A stretch of 64,000 bases of DNA from Enterococcus hermanniensis (lineage in GTDB: Bacteria > Bacillota > Bacilli > Lactobacillales > Enterococcaceae): NCBI RefSeq assembly GCF_001885945.1, contig NZ_JXKQ01000003.1, forward strand, positions 234,421 to 298,420. Reading direction: 5' to 3'. Both the position numbers and the translations under genes were made by a program. Shown in pieces: positions 8,751 through 18,245 of the stretch. Under the pieces are notes generated by a model. That model was not told where the DNA came from. It saw only the letters and a program-made list of their open reading frames with translations, and did no database searches. Position 1 is the stretch's first letter; every line of letters starts with the position of its first letter.

Positions 8751-9683
8751 TTAATAAGAGATTCTGGTTCCAAAGCCTGTAGTAACATTTTTAAGATTTT
8801 CAATTGACGTAATAACCGCTTCCCCACCACCACTTTCGACGAATTCTATTGCAGACTCTACTTTCGGTAACATACTGCCAGGAGGAAACTGATTTTCTTT
8901 GATATATTGTTTAGCTTCTTGAACTGTCAGATGCTCTAGTTTTTTTTGATTGGGTTGATTGTAGTTTATATATACATTGTCTACTCCCGTCAAAATAATC
9001 AAACGATCTGCCTCTATCTCTTTGGCTAGATTTTTAGCCGAAAGATCTTTATCTATCACAGCTTCCACACCTTCGTAATTTCCCTGCTTATTTTTAATGA
9101 CCGGAACACCGCCACCTCCAACGCAGATCGTGATCACTTCTGCCTTGATCAAAGAAAGAAGGGCTTCTTTTTCAACAATTGATACTGGTTTTGGCGATGC
9201 AATCACTTTCCGATACCCACGACCGGAGTCTTCTTGATAGATACCGCCTCCATTTTTCATTTTTGACTCTGCTTCTTCCTGATTATAAAATGGTCCGATT
9301 GGTTTCGTTGGTTTTTTAAATGACGGATCATCCTCTGCAACTTCTACTTGAGTGATCACACTGATCACACTTTTATTCATTTTTTTCTTTGCCAATTCGT
9401 TTTGAATTGCCTGCTGAATCCAGTAACCAATACTACCTTCAGTCATCGCGACATTGGTATCCAAGTGCATCATCGGCGTTTGCTCAGAATCTCCCGCTTT
9501 TTGCTGGATCATCAAATTTCCGACTTGTGGTCCATTGCCATGACATATCACGACTTTTTCTCCTAATTGAATAAATGAAACAATATCTGAAGCGACTTTT
9601 CTGACAACTTCCTTTTGTCCCTCATCACTAGGGACTTTATCTAATATTGCATTTCCACCTAATGCAATGACATTTAAACTCAT
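8751..9683 (-). CDS. arcC: Carbamate kinase
   Basis: 310 residues, the usual length of the family. Carbamate kinase transfers the phosphate of carbamoyl phosphate to ADP, yielding ATP, CO2 and ammonia. Conserved blocks are ALGGNAIL at the N-terminus, CHGNGPQVGNL, TQVEV near residue 118 and ICVGGGGVPV. The ATG at 9683 has AGGA 8 bp upstream, while the ATG at 9692 abuts the ribosome site. No arginine deiminase or ornithine carbamoyltransferase gene is nearby. Its neighbours are the AllFG fusion and AllH, so it plays the catabolic role of E. coli AllK (YbcF). Confidence 0.93.
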   Translation of the reverse strand: MSLNVIALGGNAILDKVPSDEGQKEVVRKVASDIVSFIQLGEKVVICHGNGPQVGNLMIQQKAGDSEQTPMMHLDTNVAMTEGSIGYWIQQAIQNELAKKKMNKSVISVITQVEVAEDDPSFKKPTKPIGPFYNQEEAESKMKNGGGIYQEDSGRGYRKVIASPKPVSIVEKEALLSLIKAEVITICVGGGGVPVIKNKQGNYEGVEAVIDKDLSAKNLAKEIEADRLIILTGVDNVYINYNQPNQKKLEHLTVQEAKQYIKENQFPPGSMLPKVESAIEFVESGGGEAVITSIENLKNVTTGFGTRISY

Positions 9684-9699
9684 ACTTGTCATCCTTTTC

Positions 9700-12600
9700 T
9701 TAATCTATTTTTATACCAAGTGATTTTGCATAGGCTTCTAGAGCTTGCTCAAAACATTCTATTGGCGCACGAACCGTTCCTGCGCCCACCTGTCCTGTAC
9801 CAGCTTCTTTGTGAGCAATTCCTGTATTTATCACTGGAGTAATTCCTGTTTCAACTACTTTTCGAACATCGATTCCTAGACAAGTCCCTTGGAAGTCCCA
9901 AGTAGGAATCGTCCATGCGGGATTATGGCTAATGCAGATCTTTGCCATTTCATTGGAAATATCCAATGCATCTTGGAAACCGCCCGCACCAACGAATCGA
10001 GTTACTCCCGGTGCAGCTACCATCGCCATTCCTCCCACACCGATTGTTTCTGTAATAGAACTATCCCCCATATCTGGATTGCCGTCTTCTTCAGAAAATC
10101 CAGTGAAGTAGAGACCCTTCGGCACATTTACGGGTGCAGTAAACCACTGATCACCGGTTTCCGCGATTCTTACACCAAAATTGACACCATTTCGAGATAA
10201 TGTGGTTACAACTGTTCCCTTAGCTTCTTTTCTAGCTGTATCTACGATGGATTTGCCTGCCGCCATCATAATATTTAAGAAAAATTGATCTGTATCTGCT
10301 AAAAACTTCATTACTTCATGTTTATCATTTTCATCTATTGGTAGTAGTACAATCGAAGGGGCAATCTCTCTTAAAAAATTTAGTGATGCCGCAAAATTTC
10401 TTTGATGAAACTCATCACCCATCGTGATTGACCGTGCAATAAGAACACTCAAATTTATGCCATTTTCATTCTGTTGTAAAGCTTTTGAAAGTGTCGGCCC
10501 CAAAACATTCTTCATCCAATTTAAACGAGTGATCACTTCATCTGAGTACGCACCAAAACGAAGAACTTTTCCAATTCCTTCATTCATCGTACAATATCCT
10601 ACCGAACCATCTAATTGGTTTTCGACAACAAATACCGGCATATTCCCCGAAGTTATGCCCCCCATAGGGCCGACGGCATGCACTTGATGACAAGGAATAA
10701 AACGTATCTCATCCGCCTCAATCAAAGCTTCGACTTCTTTCTCATTTTTTGCCCAACCTTCAAAAATAGCCGCTCCAATAACCGAGCCTTGCATCGGGCC
10801 TGTCATTTCCTCCCAATTGATGGGGGGGCCGGCATGAAGTAATGTTTTAGTCCTCTCATTTAATTCAGGGATTACCGATTTTGCTGGAACTACATTTCTT
10901 AAGAAAGGTTGGGCATTTCGAATCTTATCTATTACTTTATGGTTTTCTTCATTAATTTGATCTTCATAGTCATCTAACGCATTCAAAATTTTGATCATCT
11001 TTTGATTTCCGCTAGCTCTAGGTTTCCAATTGAACTGTTCAGACTTACCATCAAAATCTAAGATAGATTGATTAAAACTAGAAAGACCTACATTGATAAT
11101 ACGTGGCTTACTGTTAAGCAATTCCATCACTTTAGGACTTGCTTTCGGGACAGCTATTTTTTCACCATTGTAAACGATGGTTTCTTTTGATACTTCGGTT
11201 AGCTCTATCCCTTTTAAACTCAATGCAGTTTGAACCGCTTTGGCATTACTTTCAGCAACTAAAACGTCGTTATCTAGCAATCGCTGGATCGTATTTTCAT
11301 AACCTTGTGGATCTTTGTCTGTGCCTACAACAGTTGCCACAAAATAAATGTCGCGATTTTCATTTTTAGCTTGGAGTTGTGCAGCTTGAATAGATGGAAG
11401 TAACGCCGCCACCATATCTTCATGTGCCCCATAACCGAGAACGATATCAAGTAAAATTACTCCGGTAGATTTATCCGCTGAATACTCTTTGATTTTTTTA
11501 ATACGTACTTCTGGATCAATCATTGGGTGTGGTTTGCCCTGAGTATATCTATCATCACCTAAATCAATCACGTCATATCCCTGGGATTTCAAGATAAATC
11601 CCTCTTGTTTTACTAAGCCTTCTAAACCCAGCGCTTCAGAAAGCAACATTCCCGCTTCAGCAGCCAATGTACCACCTGAATACAAGCCCTTGATTACTTT
11701 ATCGTCCGCTAGCTTTTTTGATGGTTGTTTAACCGGTTCAAAATATGTTGGTTTGATTTTCACTGACTTCGCCAAGTCGACCGCGATTTTAGCAGTCTCT
11801 TCTAACGTATGTGCCAAATATACTTTTCCTTCATGAGCAGTTGGTTTTTCTCCTAAGAAAATGGCAACCACCGGTTTTGTGATACTCTGTAATAGTTGAA
11901 CAACCTCATCACGTACTTCCTTTGCTGGCGGTTTTGAAATGACACAAATCACATCTGTGGGCTCATGATTTTCCAAAGCAATAATTGCATCTTTAACCGT
12001 AATAGCCCCGACTTTATCACTTAGATCTCGTCCACCCGTTCCAATCGCATGGACAACTCCATTTCCAAGACGATCGATAAGAGTCGTAACTTCTTGGATA
12101 CCTGTCCCAGAAGCTCCGACGACCCCAATATTTCCGGGTGTGATAACATTAGTGAAGGCTATTGGCAGACTAGAAATAATTCCCGTGCCGCAATCAGGTC
12201 CCATCATCAATAAGCCTTTTTCATGCGCTAGTTTTTTCAACTTTACTTCATCTTCAATTGGGATATTGTCTGTAAAGGAAAAGACGTGAAGGCCGCTTTT
12301 TAATGCCGTTTCCATTTCAACGGCGCCATATTCACCTGGAATACTAAAGAGCGCCATATTTGCATCCGGTAGATGATCAAGTGCTTCTGTCCAAGATTCC
12401 GAGGATCGTGTTTTGGTTTCTGATTTAGTTGAAGAGAGATCATTTAAAAATTTATCAACTTCGGATAAAACATTTTCCATAATTCTTGAACTGCCACTGT
12501 CTACCACCACCATCAAATCATTTGGTGAGGCCTGGCTTGCTTCATCCGTTAATAATCCGGTATTTTCTAAAATAGCTTTATTGGCATTTGTCCCCATCAT

Positions 12601-12705
12601 AATTTGACTCATGCTCACACTTTCCATCTCGTTGATCCGATTGGTTAAGAGCATTAGGTTGATAGAATCTTGATAATTATTCTTTAAAATAACAGTTTGT
12701 AGCAT
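9700..12705 (-). CDS. Fused AllF-AllG (FdrA-YlbE/DUF1116) oxamate carbamoyltransferase subunit
   Basis: 1001-residue protein. Residues 1 to about 520 match FdrA/AllF: an N-terminal QDSINLMLLTNRI segment, then succinyl-CoA-synthetase-like folds with MGPDCGTGII (about 168-177) and GVVGASGTGIQE. Residues from about 530 to the end match YlbE/AllG (DUF1116), with PINWEEMTGPMQG and GPMGGITSGNMPVFV. In E. coli these are two genes of about 555 and 419 codons; here they form one chain. The ATG at 12705 follows CAGGAG and matches the FdrA N-terminus, so the upstream start at 12771 is rejected. It is the first gene of the operon, divergent from the PucR regulator. Confidence 0.87.
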   Translation of the reverse strand: MLQTVILKNNYQDSINLMLLTNRINEMESVSMSQIMMGTNANKAILENTGLLTDEASQASPNDLMVVVDSGSSRIMENVLSEVDKFLNDLSSTKSETKTRSSESWTEALDHLPDANMALFSIPGEYGAVEMETALKSGLHVFSFTDNIPIEDEVKLKKLAHEKGLLMMGPDCGTGIISSLPIAFTNVITPGNIGVVGASGTGIQEVTTLIDRLGNGVVHAIGTGGRDLSDKVGAITVKDAIIALENHEPTDVICVISKPPAKEVRDEVVQLLQSITKPVVAIFLGEKPTAHEGKVYLAHTLEETAKIAVDLAKSVKIKPTYFEPVKQPSKKLADDKVIKGLYSGGTLAAEAGMLLSEALGLEGLVKQEGFILKSQGYDVIDLGDDRYTQGKPHPMIDPEVRIKKIKEYSADKSTGVILLDIVLGYGAHEDMVAALLPSIQAAQLQAKNENRDIYFVATVVGTDKDPQGYENTIQRLLDNDVLVAESNAKAVQTALSLKGIELTEVSKETIVYNGEKIAVPKASPKVMELLNSKPRIINVGLSSFNQSILDFDGKSEQFNWKPRASGNQKMIKILNALDDYEDQINEENHKVIDKIRNAQPFLRNVVPAKSVIPELNERTKTLLHAGPPINWEEMTGPMQGSVIGAAIFEGWAKNEKEVEALIEADEIRFIPCHQVHAVGPMGGITSGNMPVFVVENQLDGSVGYCTMNEGIGKVLRFGAYSDEVITRLNWMKNVLGPTLSKALQQNENGINLSVLIARSITMGDEFHQRNFAASLNFLREIAPSIVLLPIDENDKHEVMKFLADTDQFFLNIMMAAGKSIVDTARKEAKGTVVTTLSRNGVNFGVRIAETGDQWFTAPVNVPKGLYFTGFSEEDGNPDMGDSSITETIGVGGMAMVAAPGVTRFVGAGGFQDALDISNEMAKICISHNPAWTIPTWDFQGTCLGIDVRKVVETGITPVINTGIAHKEAGTGQVGAGTVRAPIECFEQALEAYAKSLGIKID

Positions 12706-12825
12706 CTTGTTCTCCTGCCTTTCTTCTACAAAATTATTGTAAAATTTAAAGAAGGCGTTTACATCGGACATAATTCTAAAAAAATGGTATTATTTTTATC
12801 TATAATGCGAAAAAAGGAGAATTCG
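12706..12825. promoter_or_regulatory. Divergent promoter region of ureide operon and PucR regulator
   Basis: 120-bp AT-rich interval between divergent start codons. A TATAAT hexamer at 12801-12806 lies 20 bp before the regulator start; no convincing -35 was seen. PucR-family proteins typically act on such shared intervals, so an operator is expected here, but I see no clear palindrome. Confidence 0.4.
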
Positions 12826-14421
12826 ATGAAATTAAAGAGCTTATTGTCGCTAGGTGATTTAAAAACAAGTAAACTACTGACTGATGCAATTGGTCTAGAT
12901 AATGACGTTGAATCTGCCATGGTGTTAGAGGCTTTAGACATAGAACATTGGAGCAAAGCCAATCAACTTATCCTCACTTCCTTTTATGCATTTGAAGGGA
13001 TTACGGAAGAAAAATTGGAAGATTTTTTTTTCAAAATGCGAAAAATTGGGATTAGTGGTTTAGTGATAAAGATGGATCGTTTAATTAAGACCATTCCTGA
13101 ATGGGTCATCGAATTGTCTTTTAAATATGAAATTCCCTTAATAAAAATAGCCCACGATGTCAGCTATGAAAAAATTCTTTTAGCGATCTACGAACCCTTG
13201 CTCAATTATCAAACACATATTTTACGAACTTATTACGATGTCCGCCAGCGATTCACTAAATTAGAACGACAATCTCCCTCCTTTAAACGGATAATGGAGG
13301 AATTTCATTCATTGATCGGTGTCCCTTGCAGCTTAAAAATAATCGATAAGCAATTAGATTTTTCGTGTGGAGAAATCCCAGACAATCAGGTGGTTACTGA
13401 CCGCATCGAATTTTTTGGTGGTGAATTTACAAGGAATGATTACACTCAGTTGACTCTTTTTTCTCAGCATACAGGAAAAAGCCAACAAGCCTTAGAGGTC
13501 AGCTTATTCAATCCTTTCTCCAATAATTGTTTATTGCTCATTTATCATGATCACAAAGAAATAAAAGAAACAGATTTAATGATCATTGAAAATACAGTCG
13601 ATGTGCTTCAAGAAAAATTGAACACCGAATTTTTACTAAAAAAAGAGCGGTACGAATGCCTAAATAATTTAGCAGATGCTATTTTACAAAATACCCCTGA
13701 AAATCCTGAGGAGTTGAATAGCCTTCTAAAAGAAGCAGATATGAACCATCATAAGTTTTATCAAGCGATCGCTTTTTCTACCAAAGACATCAACAACAAG
13801 CTCCAAAAGGATAAAGTACTTAATTTACTAAAACATTTGAAAACGCATTCTATTTTTTTTGACCATCATAATTATTCGTTAATCCTTTTCAATTTTGATC
13901 AAGATACTGCGCTTACTAAATCCGCGATCAGACGTGTTCTTTCAACAGTACTAGAACAAAATCCCTCGATGACGTTTGCAGTCAGTGAATTAAAGAAAAA
14001 AAATGACTTAAAAGAAATTTTGATGGAATGCTTAGATATTTTACATTTTAGCGAACAATTTTATCACGACGACGTTGTCGAATTGGCAGACATTGGTATT
14101 TTCAGACATTTTATCCGGAATGATCAATTGGGATTGATCGAAGACCTAGTTCCTGAAAAACTATTGATTTTGGCTCAAAATAATTATGACCTATTTGAAA
14201 CCTTATACCAATTCTTACGAAATAATCGGAATTATAAACAAACTGCTGAAACTATGTTTTTGCACTCAAAAACGATTCGCTATCGCCTAAGTAAGATTGA
14301 ACTTTTTCTGGCGATTGATTTAAATGACCCTTTACAAATGATGAATCATGAAATAGGAACGTATATCATCAAGATGAGGAGAACTGCTTTTGAAAAAACA
14401 AATCCAACTCACAAACGGTAG
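12826..14421 (+). CDS. PucR-family transcriptional regulator
   Basis: 531-residue regulator. The N-terminal half (about residues 1-120) matches the PucR N-domain found in purine and ureide catabolism regulators. The C-terminus carries the PucR-type helix-turn-helix (LFETLYQFLRNNRNYKQTAE followed by LHSKTIRYRLSKIE). The ATG at 12826 has AAAGGAG upstream and starts MKLKSLLSLGDL, whereas the in-frame ATG at 12784 lacks a ribosome site. It is divergent from the AllFG operon, which it probably activates in response to the ureide or a derived metabolite (inference from family and layout). Confidence 0.88.
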   Translation: MKLKSLLSLGDLKTSKLLTDAIGLDNDVESAMVLEALDIEHWSKANQLILTSFYAFEGITEEKLEDFFFKMRKIGISGLVIKMDRLIKTIPEWVIELSFKYEIPLIKIAHDVSYEKILLAIYEPLLNYQTHILRTYYDVRQRFTKLERQSPSFKRIMEEFHSLIGVPCSLKIIDKQLDFSCGEIPDNQVVTDRIEFFGGEFTRNDYTQLTLFSQHTGKSQQALEVSLFNPFSNNCLLLIYHDHKEIKETDLMIIENTVDVLQEKLNTEFLLKKERYECLNNLADAILQNTPENPEELNSLLKEADMNHHKFYQAIAFSTKDINNKLQKDKVLNLLKHLKTHSIFFDHHNYSLILFNFDQDTALTKSAIRRVLSTVLEQNPSMTFAVSELKKKNDLKEILMECLDILHFSEQFYHDDVVELADIGIFRHFIRNDQLGLIEDLVPEKLLILAQNNYDLFETLYQFLRNNRNYKQTAETMFLHSKTIRYRLSKIELFLAIDLNDPLQMMNHEIGTYIIKMRRTAFEKTNPTHKR

Positions 14422-15184
14422 TAACGTCATGCACTATTCGAACGCTCCTGACACTAAATTTGTCCTGTACCTGCATGGCGGGGGCTTGGTTTATGGTTCA
14501 AAAAACGACCTACCTAGCGAACTCAAACAAATTTTTTTAGCTAAAGGATATACAATCCTGGCTCTCGATTATCTATTAGCCCCTAACAGTACTGTGGAGG
14601 AAATTATTGCTCATTTGAAGGAAAGCGTTCAACAAATATACTTAGAAATCGTAGGGACTAATCCTCTCGGTATTTGTGGGCGTTCTGCAGGTAGCTTTTT
14701 GATGCTTCATTTGACTAATTGGTTGATCAAGACGACTCGACGACCAGCTTTTCTAATTAATTTTTATGGCTACTCCGATTTAATGTTTAACGCCGAAAAA
14801 CGAAAACTGATCGATCAGGCTATTCAGTTTGATCAAATAAAAAATATTGACCAAACTAGTCCTGTTTGGGACGATCCATTATTCCAAAGATTTCCACTTT
14901 ATCATTATGCTGTACAACAGCAAAAACTTATTTGTTTCTATGGCTTAAAACAAGCCACTGAGTTGGCGATCAGTCCCCATGACTTGCAGACTTTTCCGCG
15001 AACATTTAGTACAGCTAGTACGACAGATGAGGAAGTTCCCTTCATTTATAGCAAAAAAATAAGTGAGCAGATTCCCGAAGGTTATTTTCAACCAGTGTAT
15101 TATCTGCCACATGATTTTTTAAAACTTACTCATAGACCCGAAGTAATTGATTTATTACAAGAACTTAAAAAATGGCTCGCATAA
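14390..15184 (+). CDS. Alpha/beta hydrolase, HSL/carboxylesterase type
   Basis: 264 residues. The oxyanion-hole motif YLHGGGLVYG sits at about residues 27-36 and the nucleophile elbow is GRSAGS, as in the acetyl-esterase branch of hormone-sensitive lipase. A late PHDF motif could supply the catalytic His. The start is a TTG with AGGAG about 8 bp upstream, and the first 32 bp overlap the end of the PucR gene, so translation is probably coupled. Its link to ureide breakdown is unknown; an esterase for an upstream substrate is possible. Confidence 0.75.
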   Translation: MKKQIQLTNGSNVMHYSNAPDTKFVLYLHGGGLVYGSKNDLPSELKQIFLAKGYTILALDYLLAPNSTVEEIIAHLKESVQQIYLEIVGTNPLGICGRSAGSFLMLHLTNWLIKTTRRPAFLINFYGYSDLMFNAEKRKLIDQAIQFDQIKNIDQTSPVWDDPLFQRFPLYHYAVQQQKLICFYGLKQATELAISPHDLQTFPRTFSTASTTDEEVPFIYSKKISEQIPEGYFQPVYYLPHDFLKLTHRPEVIDLLQELKKWLA

Positions 15185-15397
15185 CCCACTGATCTTTTGA
15201 TATTTGTATCCTTGATAACGATCTTCATTTTTGATCACAATGATAAAACTAGTAGTAATTTCAGCAAGCGCTCCTTTTTGACAAAAAAATTTGTTTTTAT
15301 TCAATAACTCATACGGTATACTGTTAAGAGATTATTTTATAAAAATTTGCTTTAACTATGTTAGAATCTAAAAAAAGCAAAAAAGAGGAGATTTCTT

Positions 15398-16273
15398 GTG
15401 ACTGAATATACTGGCTTCGACAAAATTTATCGTGACATTGTCATGGATATCATAGAAAACGGGACGGACCAAGATCCAGCTTTAGTCCGGGCCAAATACG
15501 CCGACGGTAGCCCCGCTGCCACTCGTTTTATCCAAGGCGTCAATTTTAAATTGAAACCAGAAGATGGCATCCCGATCTTAAAATCAAAACGGGTCTTCCA
15601 AAAAACGCCTTTAGTCGAGTTGGAGTGGATCTGGCAAGAACTATCTAACGATGTGACCTGGCTACAAGAACATAAATGTAAAGTCTGGAATGAATGGGCC
15701 GATGATCAAAATACGATCGGTAAAGCGTACGGCTATCAATTAGCCAAAAAATGCCGTAAACTTCCTGACCATGAAGAAAAACTCAATCAAGTCGAATACG
15801 TCTTGCATCAATTACAAAACAATCCCGGTTCTCGCCGCATCATGACGAGTCTGTGGGATGTTGATGATCTAGATGATATGACATTGGAGCCCTGTGTCTG
15901 GGCCACTAATTGGAAAGTCAATAACGGCGTACTAGATTTACATGTCAAACAACGTTCCGCTGATATGGCGCTCGGTCAACCATTCAATACGTATCAATAT
16001 GCGGTACTTCACCGTTTGATCACTGATCAATTGGACTTAGAATTAGGCACGATGCACTGGACGATCGATGATGCTCACGTCTACGACCGCCACATCGATA
16101 ACTTAAAAGAACAATTAGCAAAACCGATCCCAGCAAGCGAACCAACACTCGTTTTGCCGGATAAATACGATGAAGAAGGCAAGAAAAAAAGCTTCTTTGA
16201 ACGTCGATTATCCGAAGTAAAACTCGAAGATTATGAAAATAATGGTGTCTATAAATATGAGATCGCGGAATAA
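15398..16273 (+). CDS. thyA: Thymidylate synthase, B. subtilis ThyA / phage type
   Basis: 291 residues. It methylates dUMP to dTMP with methylene-tetrahydrofolate. The catalytic cysteine is in TLEPCVWATNW, the phosphate-binding arginines in GSRRIM and KQRSADMALG, the dUMP-selecting Asn in GQPFNTYQYA and the late motif in DDAHVYDRHIDN. The EPCV and TIGKAYGYQL forms match B. subtilis ThyA and its phage relatives, not the 315-residue enzyme with PPCHT usual in enterococcal chromosomes. That suggests acquisition by transfer or an extra copy. The start is GTG with GAGGAG upstream. A hairpin follows. Confidence 0.92.
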   Translation: MTEYTGFDKIYRDIVMDIIENGTDQDPALVRAKYADGSPAATRFIQGVNFKLKPEDGIPILKSKRVFQKTPLVELEWIWQELSNDVTWLQEHKCKVWNEWADDQNTIGKAYGYQLAKKCRKLPDHEEKLNQVEYVLHQLQNNPGSRRIMTSLWDVDDLDDMTLEPCVWATNWKVNNGVLDLHVKQRSADMALGQPFNTYQYAVLHRLITDQLDLELGTMHWTIDDAHVYDRHIDNLKEQLAKPIPASEPTLVLPDKYDEEGKKKSFFERRLSEVKLEDYENNGVYKYEIAE

Positions 16274-16276
16274 TAA

Positions 16277-16306
16277 CCCATCCACCCGTTTTCACGGGTG
16301 GATTTT
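16277..16306 (+). terminator. Hairpin after thyA, possibly an IS200 end structure
   Basis: ATCCACCCG TTTT CACGGGTGGAT followed by TTTT. It would terminate thyA transcription, but it abuts two further hairpins of the adjacent IS200 copy and may be the subterminal hairpin of that element. Confidence 0.65.
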
Positions 16307-16970
16307 TAATCCCCCTAGAAGGGGGCTACACTCGCGGCCCCTTAAAAGGGGCTTTTTAAAAGACTACCACCCGCTCACCTTCGCTCATTTCATTCTCTTT
16401 ATTTTTTAAATGAGTATACGTACTCTCTTTTACCTATACTATCCCGAATACGATCATCCGCTTCTTGTTCACTAATATATTTCTCAATTGTCTTTTGATT
16501 CAACCCTACTGTACTCACATAGTATCCCTTTGACCAAAAGGATTTGTTTCCATATTTATATTTGAGATTTGCATGTTGTTCATGAATTAATACAGCACTC
16601 CGACCTTTCAGATATCCCATAAAGCTGGATATACTCATTTTAGGCGCACCCGAACTAGCATATGAATATTGTTGTACTTCTATGATTTCCACATCTTTCA
16701 TTTCACATAACTTCCTTAGTATTTCTCCAATGTCTTTTCGTAATTGCCCATAAATGACTTTCCGTCTATACTTTGGTGTAAAGACAATGTGGTACTTACA
16801 ATTCCAATGAGTATGTACTAAACTTTTATCGTCATTTGACATGAAAAAACTCCTTTCGATACAATGAGCGGTTGATAGCCACTCACTAGTATATCGAAAG
16901 GAGTTTTTTATCGCTAAAGCTACTTCATTCACGCGTAGAAACGCGCAGTTTTCTTGTTTCGTACGCTTTT
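16279..16970 (-). mobile_element. Degenerate IS200/IS605-family element (approximate ends)
   Basis: One Y1-type transposase gene with subterminal hairpins on both sides: CCCCCTAGAAGGGGG and GCCCCTTAAAAGGGGC on the left, and GAGCGGTTGATAGCCACTC plus CGTAGAAACGCG on the right. There are no terminal inverted repeats and no obvious target duplication, as expected for this family. The exact ends are not resolvable by eye. It lies between thyA and the restriction operon. Confidence 0.65.
16399..16842 (-). pseudogene. tnpA: IS200 TnpA transposase lacking its HUH motif
   Basis: 147 residues from the ATG at 16842 (AAAGGAG upstream). N-terminal HTHWNCKYHIVFTPKYRRKVI, PKMSISSFMGYLKGRSA and GYYVSTVGLNQKTIEKYI with the catalytic Tyr helix are typical of IS200 TnpA. 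The segment that should contain the HUH nickase motif (DHIHMLV) reads YSYASSGAP. In another frame the DNA still encodes IHMLV, so a deletion of about 11 bp plus a 1-bp deletion has shifted the frame locally and removed the metal-binding histidines. The protein is 4 residues short of the usual 151 and should be inactive for transposition. Confidence 0.75.
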
Positions 16971-16998
16971 CGCACGAAACTGACTAAAGTCTTTAATG

Positions 16999-18234
16999 TT
17001 ATGAGTTGATTCTTTCTTCGATTGCGGTCGCCAATTGCTGAATGCAGTTAGCCGATTTTCCAACCCTGTTATGCATTAGCGTCCTAACATCCATCACAAT
17101 ACCTTGAACTCTATCATACTTTTTAATATCAGTTCCTTGTCGCCATTTTCCAGTAGCCTCACCTATATTTTCAAATATTTTCTGAGTATGGAATTTGTTT
17201 TCCTTGCTATTGTACGGCATTAGAAAAGCATTGAAAATTTGATCTGAATCTACTCCCATATGCTTATCAATGTATTCCCCATATGTGATTTGTTTGTTGA
17301 TTGATGATGAATTTGGAAGATGGTTTGCTATGCCAGTGATACCATACCGATAATACTTGGCATCAAGAACATATACCTTGTCTTTATACAGCATGATTGT
17401 ATCAGGCTGTAATGCTGAACTATCCTGATTGTTCCCGTGTCTCAATTTCCACTCAGCTTTAGGAAAATATCTGTCTTTATCGCTTTCTCCAAATACTCTA
17501 TCAATCAATTTTTCCCAAACATATTCAAATCGATCAGTTCCAAAATAAAATTGTTTTTCATTAGGACGTTCATCCATAAACTTAATCATATCGAGCATGG
17601 CCTTAAACAGCGCTTTATGCTTGTCGTTATAAGTATTTGAAAGTTTATCATTTAGCGTATTAACAAACAGGCTTTTATTAAATTCAATATCTGGCTGCTC
17701 AGGCATATTGGGAACATAAAGCCAACCAATCTTGTCAAAGCACTCATAGACACAATATTTGTGTATTTTTGTGATGAGCTTGCTCTCATTCAGAGTCGAT
17801 GCTTTCACGGTCATTTGAGTGTAGACGAATGAACCATTTTGTTGCACTAGAGGCTTTTGTTTCTTAAATGTCTTAGACCAATCAGTCTTCCCTTTAGTTG
17901 AAGTTATATAGATATTTTCCGTTTCAGTGTAATACTCGTACCTAAGATAGTAGTTGATTACTTCCAGATATGCATTTATCGGAAAATCCACCGACTGTGC
18001 GATTTCAAATTTCTTCATTTGAAGAACACGGTCTTTTTTCTCTGTATACTCTCCAAGGACTTTGAATAAATTTTTAATATCCCTACGGATTTCAGTCTCG
18101 TTTTCGGACAACTGATAACCTACTGGGAAATAGACTACTGCATCTTCTGTATCAGCCTTAATACCAACGAATGTATCTCCATCTTCATTGGTATTAACAT
18201 GGCAACGTTCTTCAATGCTGATTTTACTCGTCAT
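16999..18234 (-). CDS. LlaJI-family restriction endonuclease subunit R2
   Basis: 411 residues. It resembles the LlaJI restriction endonuclease family (McrC-like nuclease partner). A PD-(D/E)xK-type site is visible as LQPDTIMLYKDKVYVLDAKYYR, with PD about 15 residues before DAK. It lies 11 bp after the GTPase-like subunit, and both are downstream of two C5 methyltransferases, exactly the gene set M1-M2-R1-R2 known for LlaJI of Lactococcus plasmid pNP40. In that system R1 is a McrB-like motor and R2 the nuclease. The reading frame is intact. Confidence 0.85.
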   Translation of the reverse strand: MTSKISIEERCHVNTNEDGDTFVGIKADTEDAVVYFPVGYQLSENETEIRRDIKNLFKVLGEYTEKKDRVLQMKKFEIAQSVDFPINAYLEVINYYLRYEYYTETENIYITSTKGKTDWSKTFKKQKPLVQQNGSFVYTQMTVKASTLNESKLITKIHKYCVYECFDKIGWLYVPNMPEQPDIEFNKSLFVNTLNDKLSNTYNDKHKALFKAMLDMIKFMDERPNEKQFYFGTDRFEYVWEKLIDRVFGESDKDRYFPKAEWKLRHGNNQDSSALQPDTIMLYKDKVYVLDAKYYRYGITGIANHLPNSSSINKQITYGEYIDKHMGVDSDQIFNAFLMPYNSKENKFHTQKIFENIGEATGKWRQGTDIKKYDRVQGIVMDVRTLMHNRVGKSANCIQQLATAIEERINS

Positions 18235-18245
18235 AAAATCACCGC

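Noticed and set aside
12706..12771. Upstream start for the AllFG fusion at 12771
   Set aside because: The extra 22 residues do not match the FdrA N-terminus, and the ATG at 12705 has a CAGGAG site.
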